From Dioscorea cayenensis subsp. rotundata (Eukaryota; Streptophyta; Magnoliopsida; Dioscoreales; Dioscoreaceae), in the NCBI RefSeq assembly GCF_009730915.1, contig NC_052479.1:30133610-30197609 (forward strand): a DNA stretch of 64,000 bases. The letters run 5' to 3'. How positions within the stretch are numbered: the stretch's first letter is position 1; each line of letters begins with the position of its first letter. The notes under the pieces are model-generated. The model was not told the origin of the DNA and did no database searches. It was given only the letters and a program-made list of their open reading frames with translations. The position numbers and the translations under genes were made by a program. Below are positions 1 to 10,550 of this stretch, in pieces.

Positions 1-689
1 AACAATAAATATTGTTACTTAAAAGAACAAACCGGTGAAAAAATGCATCAGTTACTATAATTTACAGACTTCAATCGGGATAAATTCTTTTTCCCATACA
101 ATCTTGGATAGAAAAAATGCTCTTCACAATATTATGTTGACTGTAGTCTTTAATATTAAATAATAATAATAATAATAAAAAGAATTTATAAACACCTCAT
201 AAACTAGCAAAATTCAATGAGAACAATATAAAAAAAAAGTTTTATTTTCCCAATAAAATTTCAGATTAAAAGATTAAATATAAATATAATGAATAGACTA
301 AAATAAATTGACCAAACTGATTAAACAATTCATATAATAACATTTGACAAAATTCATATAATAAAGTTATTAAACACCATAAATTCTAAAAAGTAGCTTG
401 TAATTTATAGCAATTGAAGAACAAAAATAATCAAATTTTCATTTGTTAATTGAATTATATGATTAACTCTTTTGAAAACAATCAAATATTGATATTAATA
501 ACCAGAAAAAAAAATGAATTTATATTTGACTCAAAGACTCAACTTTTTTTTATTATTTTTTTTATTTTTTGTATTTCACAATTTAATATTTATTAACAAC
601 AAAAAAATATATGGACACAACCAAGGTCAAATGAAAACCGCATTTTATGAACCAATAAAAGAGTTTAACATATATAAACTTGAAAAACC

Positions 690-690
<1 letters not shown>

Positions 691-722
<32 letters not shown>
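691..722. repeat. (TA)n microsatellite
   Basis: An almost uninterrupted run of alternating T and A about 32 bp long. Similar (TA)n tracts occur throughout the window, for example near 10243-10266, 25840-25880, 34481-34515 and 38730-38755. They are simple repeats with no coding content. Confidence 0.9.
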
Positions 723-724
<2 letters not shown>

Positions 725-1988
725 ATATATAAAATTATTTTTTTCTTTATTCTTTTCATAAACATCTCTTGTCAAAATTAAGGGCAAATAAGTACGGAGA
801 TGGATCAGTTATAATAGCTTAACAGCCTTTAAAAATTTGTTATGAAAGACAAACTAACATAAGGTCCATCAAAAATGATATATTAGTGCTCATAAGTCAT
901 AACCCACAAAAAGCAAAAAAATAATAAAATAAAATTTGTAACCTCAAATCAATATAGAACATCAAACTTCGAAGTTTATGATAAATTTCACTTGTCAAAA
1001 CATAGTATATCTAAACAATAAATAAATAAACCGCCGATGAGATTAACAGTAAAAACTATCTGATTTTCTACCGATGCAACTGCAAAAGGAAAACATTGCA
1101 TAAGCAAACCGTGTACATGCTATCTTTTTTCCAATTTTCAATACCACATAGATGAAAATGAAATGCAGTATTCATGTAAAGGTACAACTAATTTGCAATG
1201 AAATGTCTTCGAAAACGATCACAAGAACTAACTTGAGAAATTTAATGCATAATCAAAATTAACCCTCTACAATGCCGTAAGAAAAGCGCAATGAAAAAGT
1301 GCAAAGTCTAACATTATAATCAATGACAACAACAAGCCGGTCCCTAAGTCCGGTTGAGAAAAAGAGAGTCATCGTGTTCATCGTGTTCGGCAACCGATGG
1401 TTAAACTTGTGTCAAAATATGAAGAACATGAGCCTTAACCAAGTCTAACATTATAACCATTTTGATAAAATTCAGACGAGTGCTTCAAAGTGGCATGATA
1501 CAGAACATTTCACTTGCAAATCAAACTAAAGGGTACGCACATGGATTCAGGGAAAGAAAGGAGCACAAGTCAGACAAAAATTGCATCACACAGAACAAAC
1601 CACTTGCGATATCAATTTTTTTTTTATATTCATTCAACCAAACACAGTAAACAATTTTCATTATTTTTTTCTTGAAGCATTTTACAAAAATCTTTCTTTG
1701 AACCTTGGTCAAAGCTCATAAACTTGCAAAGAAATACTATTCTGCCAATTAGCTTTAAGCCTTTACCAAAATGTTGAATAACAACAAGCTAACCACTTTA
1801 GCAACATCACTAGTTTTTTCTGAACTTCACAAAGTATTGTTCAAGATGGAATTAAATGGTTTATAAAATTCTATCAGAGTTTGGTTGAAAGAAAACCTAC
1901 TCTCTAAAATGATCAAACCATGATCAAAGCATGAACAATTAAAATTTTTTCATCCATCATCTTACAAGAATTAAATCACAACATAAAC

Positions 1989-2160
1989 CGCGTACATATG
2001 GGCGCTGGGACCACCCACAAACAACCACCGCTCACATCTCCCAGAAATGTGCCCTCAGCCGAGAATCGAACTCTCACCACTCGGTGAAGAACTCTATCAA
2101 CGACCCATATACCAAATTACCAATAGACCATTTGGTCGTTGGTTTAGAACTACCTCTTCT
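1989..2160 (-). mobile_element. tRNA-derived SINE remnant
   Basis: Read on the minus strand, this stretch has an internal RNA polymerase III promoter layout. A box-A-like block (GTCTATTGGTAATTTGG) is followed about 45 bp later by a box-B-like block (GAGAGTTCGATTCTC). After that comes a body with GGGCACATTTCTGGGAGATGTGAG. The same body is recognisable, in decayed form, at 58320-58500 (GCATATTTCTGGGAGTGTGAG), which supports a dispersed family. I found no convincing target duplication or poly-A tail, so this copy is probably 3' truncated. Confidence 0.55.
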
Positions 2161-2826
2161 CCTACAACTCTCCATCTAAAGGGCTTTTCACCTTTTTTAT
2201 AGGGCATCTACCAGTCATCTAAGGGCATGTTCAAATCATTTTAATCAATTCTCTTTCAACTTGTTAGTAATATAAGCCGCATCTAATCTATTTTAAATAA
2301 ATTTATTTTTTAATTAGTACTTCCTAGTAATATTATATATATATAAGTTATCAACATTCTCATCTCAACTAAGCCCAAAATTCGAGTATGTTATTTTTTA
2401 ACTGCCCAACATTATGACATGTAGACCTATTCTATAAAACTTACTTTTCAATCTAAACGGTATTCTACAAGCTCCCCTCAACTTTTCTTAATCCTATTTG
2501 TAACATCTTTTACAAGTCCCCCGTCATTCTAAATTATAAAAACAAATTCACATAATGCTAGAACCAAATCATTAATTAAGAGCAAAAAGTCAAAAATCAC
2601 CCATCCATGAATAATCAAATCTCAGTAATTAAAGGATAAATAAACTTTATTGATGAAATCAAAGTTAATTAAAAGCATCATCAACAAAGCATATCCATAA
2701 GTAGAAAGCACTAAAAGCCAATACACAAGCACAATTACTTAAAAGCATCATAAAACAAGGTTCTAAAATTCACACCTTTTTCTCATTTATTCCAGCATAT
2801 AAAAAAGGTGAGAAAAGATGGAACCT

Positions 2827-3132
2827 TTATGAGGAGAGGCGTCCGATGATGGGGTACTTGGCCTGGAATTTGCGTTCCCAGTCTTCAAGAACGCCGATCT
2901 CCTTCTCGGTGATGCCATCAAGATCGCCGGAGACGTCTTCTTCGTTCTTGCTCATCTTAGCTAGGGCACGGCTGGCCTCGCGGCCGGCGAAGACGGCGTA
3001 GGGGCCGCCAGGGCCGTAGAAGTTGCGGCCGGAGGTGACGTCGTAGACCTTGCCTCGAATGGCGACGTAGATGGGCTTCTCGACGGGGTCACTGCCATTG
3101 AAGGCCTGAAGCTGCTCCGCTGTGAACTCCAT
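2827..3132 (-). CDS. MAPR-type cytochrome b5-like heme/steroid-binding protein
   Basis: A single-exon gene of 101 residues, close to the roughly 100 residues of the short soluble plant MAPR proteins (membrane-associated progesterone receptor family; Arabidopsis MAPR2 type). It starts MEFTAEQLQAF and carries the family hallmarks in order: YVAIRGKVYDVT (about 22-33), FYGPGGPYAVFAGREASRAL (about 38-57) and a C-terminal LEDWERKFQAKYPIIG. The tyrosines around YGPGGPY are the ones this family uses for heme contact. No N-terminal membrane anchor is visible, so a soluble cytosolic or nuclear form is inferred. The family is reported to bind heme or sterols and to modulate P450s or growth signalling; which of these applies here cannot be seen. 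The upstream ATG choice is clear because the domain starts at once. Confidence 0.93.
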   Translation of the reverse strand: MEFTAEQLQAFNGSDPVEKPIYVAIRGKVYDVTSGRNFYGPGGPYAVFAGREASRALAKMSKNEEDVSGDLDGITEKEIGVLEDWERKFQAKYPIIGRLSS

Positions 3133-3665
3133 TGGAAGACGAGAGAGAGATGGGAAATTGGGAAAACTTGATTCGTGGTGTTAAATATGATAATTTTATG
3201 AGGTTCTAAATGAAAAGGGTCTTTTTCGTAAATAGTTTTTGCATAAAACACCCCAAAGTTTGGATAATTGGAAACAAGTCCCACTTCTCGTAGCAATACA
3301 TATAAATAGAAGAAATTTGAGGGGCTAAATCAGAAACAAAAAATTGCAAACAAGTCCATCAACTTTTGACAAAGAAAATACTAGTACCTGAAATCTCCGC
3401 ATTTGTCAAAGGAATTCTCAAAGAATGCAGGGGGTTCTCTGCAAAATTGTAGTTCTAATTCACAATATTTATGTATTTTTCCAGCAGTGAATCTCACACT
3501 CAAGAACAAAAAGAAATGCAAAGAGTAACCATGAAAAATCAAGACGAAGAACTCTTTGTCGAAATAAATGAAACAACTTCACAGATACAGTTGGTATGTT
3601 TTATCTACCGATGAAATATTGAACATAATAAATAAGTAAATCAAGTAAGATGATCGAAGCTGGCA

Positions 3666-5920
3666 TTATGCCGCCTTCCGGTTCACTTTCAGATACGGCA
3701 ATGCACCGATCACGTTGTCATAGTCACTTTTGTCCACAGGATGCTGCAAAATTTTTTTTAAAAAAAAACATGTGTCTGAGCTTACTGTGAGGAAGTATTC
3801 ATGTCATAAAATGCGGCAGAAAAGTCAAATTTTCTAATAAAACTATATCTGAGATAGAATTTTACAATGAGCCTTGAAATCACACCAATAATTTCTTATC
3901 TTGGTGAATGGATTTTACCTTTTTAAGCCATCGGGGAGCGGTGTCTAAATGATAAAGCTGTTATTATCAAGTTCATCGTTCGATTCACAATGATTTACTG
4001 AATATGATATGGTTTGTAACTAAGTTAAAACATTGCAGAAGGAATCACAAATATATTATTAGCATTCAATGACGAAAAAGTAAACTCCTTTTGATTCAGT
4101 TGCAAGGATATTTGTGCAGAGGTGCAAAGGAGATTGCATATAAGATTGTTAGAAATTAGCTGATAGTAATCAACACAATGTTTCTACAAATAATGTTTGA
4201 AATATAGATACAAGACCGCCAAAAGATCAGTTGAAATTCATCCGATGTAAATCAATTACCTCTCAGCAATAACATTGTCGACAAGGGATATGCAATTTCA
4301 AATATGAAGACTCAGTTTCTCAAACAGAAACAGCATCATCAGTAACAGAACTATGGTATCTGAGTTTACACTTTTATGATGATTCAAAAACTCAAGACAA
4401 ATCAATATGTAGAAAGATAAGCTTTGAGCACTCAGTAGCTATAAGCACTTGAAGAAGTGAAAGAAACTAGAATGTCAAAATCAAATAGAAAAAACTCAAG
4501 AAAGGGTGAACCATTGTTAAGATTGTCAATTCATCATATGAATGGCAAAACACCAAAGCACGGCAAAGAATGGGTAAAAGCAAACACGGCATAAGGAAAC
4601 TAGCCAAATGAAATCTATAATATTTTCACCCATGAAGCCATTGTGTTTATACTAAATTGATGAGGGAAAAAACTTGTAAATGTTAAATACAAGGGATTTT
4701 AAAAAAAATGAGGGATAGTCTCATACTTGACATAAATTGTGGTTATTTTTAGATAAGCAACATAAACTTAAATATCGTAAGCAAAAAACAGGAATCAATC
4801 CAAAAGGACTAACCATCTTGGATAGGCGAAGCTTCCTCTTGGTGTTCTTCTTGGCCAACAAGTGTTGCTTCCCTGCTCGCCTTCTCACTATCTTCCCAGT
4901 TCCTGTCACTCGAAACCTCTTTGCTGATGCCTTCCAACAGAGACAGCAAATACATTAGGGTTTCCTCACCATAGCAATACCTTCAAAAACTTTTCCTTTT
5001 TCTTTAAGAATAGCAAGACACGAACTAGGATCTCAATCAAATCCTTCTAAACATAAAGGTATGCATGGATTGAAGAAAACAAGACTGATAAGCAATTTTA
5101 AAAATTTACATCAATAAAATTCTCTTTCATTTCCTCTATTTCACCCCAAATCCAAAGACACCCTAAAACAAATCAACTAAATATTTCACATAGAAGCAAA
5201 GCCTCACAAACAACAATAAGCAATGAAATCAAATATATCCCCAGAAATCTCATCAAGGCAGCATAACTTGTACTAATTCTACAAGTACTTCACATATAAG
5301 TAGGTCATTCCAATCAACAATAAAAAAAGATCAAAATTTTCCTCCTGAATCTCATCAACAAGACATGAATAATACTGGTACGAAAACCAAAACATAAAAA
5401 TCTGAACTTTTCCTTTTTTTCATTGATAATAGCAAACCAAGAACTAGGCTTAGATTTTTTTTTTTAAAAAAAAAAAAACAGTATTTACAAGCATTTCAAA
5501 ACAAAATAGATAGCACTTTCTATCCTTTTCCTCTAATTTCCCACAAATCCAAAGATATTTCACACAGAAACAAACCCTTCCAACCAGGAGCATTCCAAAC
5601 AAAAATTCCCACAGAATAGTACCAATACTATAAAAGGAAATGAAGTAGAAAAAGAAGGGAACCTTGTGGGTCTTCATCTTGTAACCCTTGGCAGCAAAGA
5701 CAGTGGCAATGGAGGGCTTGGGAGGGGCTAGGGAAGGAGGCGATGAAGAGGAGGTAGTAGAGCGAAGGAAGAGAGGGGAAGAAGAGAGGGCTCTTGAAGA
5801 GCTGAGATTGGATTTGAGGGAGAAGGAGAAGGGAGGAGGAGAGGATCGGAGGGCATGGGAGCAGCGGAGAGGAGAGAAAGGTGAGAGCTTTGGGAGGGAG
5901 ATGAGAAGAGAAGCAGCCAT
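3666..5920 (-). CDS. PRPL35: Plastid 50S ribosomal protein bL35
   Basis: Three exons on the minus strand: 5920-5663, 4930-4814 and 3743-3666, all with GT-AG junctions and phase-0 joins, giving 150 residues. Exon 1 is a Ser/Leu/Pro-rich chloroplast transit peptide that starts [11 protein letters not shown] and ends at KGYKMKTHK, where the mature protein begins. Exon 2 carries the basic L35 core ([20 protein letters not shown], then [14 protein letters not shown]). Exon 3 ends [15 protein letters not shown]. Bacterial-type bL35 is a small, very basic protein of the large ribosomal subunit; here it is nuclear encoded and imported into plastids. Intron 1 is about 730 bp and intron 2 about 1.07 kb. 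Another ATG lies upstream near 5954 in a different frame and was not used. Confidence 0.95.
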
Positions 5921-6003
5921 TGTTACAGGATTGTGTGGATAGAGAAAGAAGCAATGAAGCATTGAAGAGTTTTTAGCAGTGGATGAAATGGGAATCCGTT
6001 TCA

Positions 6004-6780
6004 CTTTCCCAACTCGTTTCCCAAGAAAATGAAATTATTCGTTTCCCATTATTATAAATATATATGTAATAAATTTATTGAGTTGATTAAACTAGAATTA
6101 TGTGTGTTAGTTTGTATGTGTGTATATATATGTACATATTTGCAGTAAATAATGGGTCTTGTGAAATATTTGAAGAAAAAATAATATATATAATGATCAA
6201 GTCATTTTTAGCCTTATATATTTTTTTTTATGGTCATTGTATTTAATATAGCTTTTTATTTCATCTTTTGATTGATTTTCAACCATATATTAATAATTTT
6301 TCTCACTGTATTTATAGAGATCAAAAATAGTTATATGATTAAATAATAATGCACTTGTGACTTGTGAGGACAAAGAAGAATTTTATAGGGATACATATAC
6401 ATATTACATACATATGAATCAAGTAAAAGATGCTCAAAATTAATATATTTGTATTGATAAAATAAAGGGAGTAAAAGAGGGGGAAAAAAAGGATTTTGTT
6501 ACATTATAATGTTCAACCAGGGTCCAGAACAAACTCATTTCTACAATAACAAGAAACAATTGAACATCTTCATAGATTAAACACACAGAAATAACAACAA
6601 ATCCAAGACCATGTTTGGTTCTGCTTTGTGAAGTTAATTGATGGATCTATCCAAATGTAGACATTTAGACATTGCATAAGGTTTTTCATTGAGGAAAAAA
6701 AAAACACAGATTTTACAAGCTTCACTGAATCACAAAACCTTTGAATCACAGAACTTGGTTTTTCAATTCAACTGTGAAGT
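6004..6780. other. Intergenic and 3' region between bL35 and NUP43
   Basis: The first part is the upstream region of the bL35 gene, which is transcribed leftward. The rest is AT-rich spacer and the presumed 3' UTR of NUP43. Both genes run on the minus strand. I see no gene or structured element here beyond short TA runs. Confidence 0.6.
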
Positions 6781-9625
6781 TTAAAATGCAGTTGATGTCT
6801 CCCTTGATCTTGGCAAGATGCCAATCATTTCCCACTCCAAGGTGCAAATCACATCCTGGAAGAGAATGAAATCATCAAAATGAAGATGGTGCTTTCAAAT
6901 TAATGGGTTTAACCGGTAAACAGCATTATTTTTCGACTTACAGATGGATTTTGAGGATCTATATCAAAGCCATTGATAGCGCAAGCCTCAGCCAGTAATT
7001 CAACAGGTTCTTCACCTGCAGACCAAACATCTCTAAGTAGGCAGTTCCATACATAAAGAATCAAAGTGAATCTTATGAATCAATATATATATATATACAG
7101 CACGTAAACAGCTAAGCTTACCAGATGAACAAGTCGAAATGAGGAGCAACTTGGAAGGATAGGAAAAAATGGCACTGAGCAAGTCCACTCAATGAATGGA
7201 TAAACTGACTGAAGTAGTGAGTGTTTGCAGATAAACTACCTGAAGTGGCAGTAAAATGAGAATCAAAATTATTCAATGAACAAAATCTGTACACTCCATG
7301 AACATAAGGGTGTGGAAATCAGGCTAAGTGATAGGTCCTTTGCAGCAATTTAGATAATTTATACTATAAGAAGATAAGACATGAGTAGCTCTAACAAAAA
7401 AATAGAAAGTGTTCAAGCTGGCTTTTGGAAATATTCTGTTCAAGTCCCTCAAGATGGTAAGCAGTGCATAATAAATAATCAGATATGAGGATTGCGGCAA
7501 ACCTTGTTCAAGAACTGCAAGAATTCCCATCTTCTGAACACATCATAACAGGCAGAATCCTTGTAGGACCAGTGGCAATGCTAGATGATTGTATATGGGT
7601 ATCATATCGGACCTCCCAAACCTCACTCTCTGAAGTAGGTTGAACTGTGTCACCCATGCCAACACCAGATAGAAGGATTGGCTGATGCTGCCACCGAAGA
7701 TCCCAGGCAAATACTGTTCCGGAAGAAGCTCCAACCTTCAGCCATTAATTTTTTTTAAAAAAGTATCAGAATAAACTTGAAGTAAATCCCACTATTGGCT
7801 GGATTAATACATGCACCAATCCAACCACCAAGATAAATTCAAGATATTTTTATCAAATCATGTAATAATGGACTTTAATTCATACCATTAACCAGAGTTT
7901 GATGGAAGAGAAAATAAACAGAAAAACAAAAATTAGAAACATTTTGTTGAGCCAAAGCCTAAATCTTGTGGTTGTAAACACCATGCATTAAATTACACAT
8001 GTTGCTGGAAAAACCTTTGTGTGATACTTGTAAAACCATCAAAAAGCTGACAATCAGAACTTAGGTTGATGGTCCAATACATCCATTGTGATCAGGGCAT
8101 AAAATTTTTGAAGTGAAAACTAGGATAACAGGATAACAAGTTGCTTTTCATGACAATTTGCAAAAGTAAACTATGAACAAATTTTCCACATGACAAAAAA
8201 CAGTCAGGAGTTGAAATTGAGCTTACACTTTTTTTTGGAAGAATAAGTAAATCTGCACATAAAAGCAGTTAGAGAGCAATACATTGTAGAAATTCAAAAA
8301 CAATCTTACCACACATATATGTTTTCGAGAAGGATGAATATCAATTGAATGCACCATGCCAATCGTGTTTCCGCATGCCCTGCAGCATCAGCACATCTAA
8401 AAGTATAAATATATATGCCCAATTACACAGAAAACTAATAAAGCAAACCAGTATATAGCAATCAATTTTACTGACATAAGCCTAACACTCATGTTATCTG
8501 TGTCGCAACACATACTTACACTCAGAAAGCACTTTTCAGATAAAAAGTCAAAAAAACAATTTGTATCTATATTGGGAGAAAACAGAGAAAAATCAGATGA
8601 GCAAGAAAAAAAAGGGAAAAATTTTATCAACAAAATTTTCTTTCATTCTATCATTCAATTTATTTTCTACATTCAACCAGACACAAGAAAATAACTCCTC
8701 TAGTTGTTATCTTTTCCTTTATCATTTTCCCTCAATTCCAACATAATAAGAAGTCAACAAAAAAGTCAAGTTTTCCATCAAAAGAACACAACGCCAGCAA
8801 CTCCACTCTCCAGCAATTCACCAAATCTTGGAGAGGAAGTAACATTCCAAAAAGAAGCTTTCAAATATTCAAGACTTTAAGACCATAAGAAATAATGCCC
8901 TCGCCTTCAGAAGCAGAAGAACAATATCATTTCCAACCACAAAGATCATATTTTTTACTGATAAAAAGCCTAAAGAATTAGATCTCTAAGTGAGCACCAA
9001 CTCACCAATTTCCCTTGAACTGGGCCACTGCTCCACCAGGCTTCCTCTGATCCCACCACTGCACACCAAACCCTAGCCCACCAGTGGCGAACTCCGCCGG
9101 CGATCCCCACTTCACAGCACTATACTCAACCAACCCCATACTGTCAAAAACCCTCCTCCATTCCAACCTCCCATCTCCAACAGCAACCAGATTCACCCTT
9201 CCATCCTCACCAACGCTCACCCACTCCCTCCCTTCCATTTGCCCATCAACATCAGCCACGGTGGCGGCAGAGAACGCAATGTCACTAACTGAGAGCTCGG
9301 AATCGATGGATCCTTCAAAGGGGTCAATGGAGAGTAGGTGGAGGGAGCCAGCGGAGGTGGCAGCGGTGGCTAGGAGAGGCTTCTGGGGTGACAGTGAGAA
9401 GCGGAGGGCGGAGATGCGAGAGGGAATGGGGTGGGAGGAACGAAGAACGAGGTTAGGGCCAGGGTTCAGGGCATGTACCTCAACGGCAGAGGAGGATGAA
9501 TCGGGGTCGTGAACGGCGGCGGCAGCGAAGCGGCGGAGGGAGGAGAAGGCAGGGATCCATCGCACGGCATCGACGGGGTTGGGCTGAGGGAATCGGTGGA
9601 GATTGGGATCGCCGGCGATGGCCAT
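6781..9625 (-). CDS. NUP43: Nucleoporin NUP43 (WD40), with an apparent frameshift
   Basis: Five coding exons: 9625-9006, 8379-8310, 7735-7503, 7015-6942 and 6855-6781. The protein begins MAIAGDPNLHRFPQPNPVDA and contains WD40 blades, for example ISALRFSLSPQKPLLATAAT, GGLGFGVQWWDQRKPGG and SSGTVFAWDLRWQHQPILL. It ends with a nucleoporin-43-like tail, GEEPVELLAEACAI then DVICTLEWEMIGILPR. NUP43 belongs to the outer-ring Nup107-160 (Y) complex of the nuclear pore. Exon 3 is 233 nt, but the flanking exons require 232. After CSEDG the expected ILAVLEQ reading appears one base out of frame, next to a run of three C (plus strand) at 7526-7528. As written, translation would stop at 7508-7510 and lose about 60 residues. 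Without the extra base the product would be 356 residues. This could be an assembly error or a real lesion. Confidence 0.88.
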
Positions 9626-9699
9626 TAGGGCTTTCAGGGTTTTGCAGAGATTTGGAGGGAGGCGAGAAGAAGAAGAGCTTGGAAATATGCGATTTGGTC

Positions 9700-10550
9700 C
9701 TTTTTCTTTTAACCAAAATGCATAGAACTCCCTTAAAAATTTAATTATTTATAATACGGTTTAATGATTGTGATTTGTTTAGTTACTGTATAAACAATCT
9801 ATTTAACAATTTAAATTAAAATACTGTGCATTTTTTTACTGTGCATTATTTATGAGCGGACAGTAATCTGAATACTGTTTATCTTACTTTTGACTGCATA
9901 ATAATTACTATTTATTCATAATCAAGAGACCATTAGATTGAGATCCAATGGTCTAAATCAACATCAATAGATCCATAATCTATGGAGGTTCACATAGAAT
10001 TCATCCTCACACCTAATCTTCTACAAACTTTGATAGAATTCAATTATATACACATTGGGTTTTCAACCACCTCAATAACTTAAACTAGAGATGTTTATTT
10101 ATAGCCGTTCAATTATGGTCCAACAACAACTATTTATATTGATATTATGCAAGTTTACTGTATAGTAATATTTGATACTGTATAATTAGTCAAAAACGTC
10201 CATAGAATTCAAACCTAAAGAAATCTTTAGATGATAGATCCTCCATATATATATATATATATATATAATCCTATCCTCGGAAATAATCATCTTATAAACA
10301 CACAATACACAATGCACAAAAGCCACTAATTATTTCAAATGGTAGATAAATATTGATATATATTTAAAAATTTCGCATTCTCTCATAATAATCATCTGAG
10401 TTGCATACAATGCAGCAATGAGCATGGAAGCTGATAATAATCTGGTTGATGATTTTGTAAAATTCAACAAAACTTGATGTGAATATTTCATGAAATTTAT
10501 ATTCTAGGCTCCATGAAAAACAGGGAGTTGAAATACAACAAATTCTAAGA
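9700..10550. other. Intergenic between NUP43 and the reductase-like gene
   Basis: AT-rich spacer holding the NUP43 promoter side and the 3' UTR side of the next minus-strand gene. It contains an imperfect palindrome (GACCATTAGATT...ATCCAATGGTC, about 9931-9956), repeated TACTGT words and a TA tract near 10243-10266. Decayed MITE sequence is possible. I see no coding region. Confidence 0.5.

Larger units (their letters stand above)
1..2826. other. Intergenic, AT-rich, no gene seen
   Basis: I see no supportable coding region here. Short open frames (for example 1462-1650) lack recognisable domains and start in low-complexity AT sequence. The stretch holds a (TA)n microsatellite near 691-722 and a SINE-like remnant on the minus strand at about 1989-2160. 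The 3' end of the MAPR-like gene lies at its right edge. Confidence 0.6.

Noticed and set aside
7122-7239. A possible extra NUP43 exon (open with AG and GT edges)
   Set aside because: Including it puts a stop directly before GEEPVELL. Skipping it gives the expected phase, so it is intron sequence.
9084-9512. Plus-strand frame of 142 residues opposite NUP43 exon 1
   Set aside because: A shadow of GC-rich coding sequence; no domain, while the opposite strand gives WD40 sequence.
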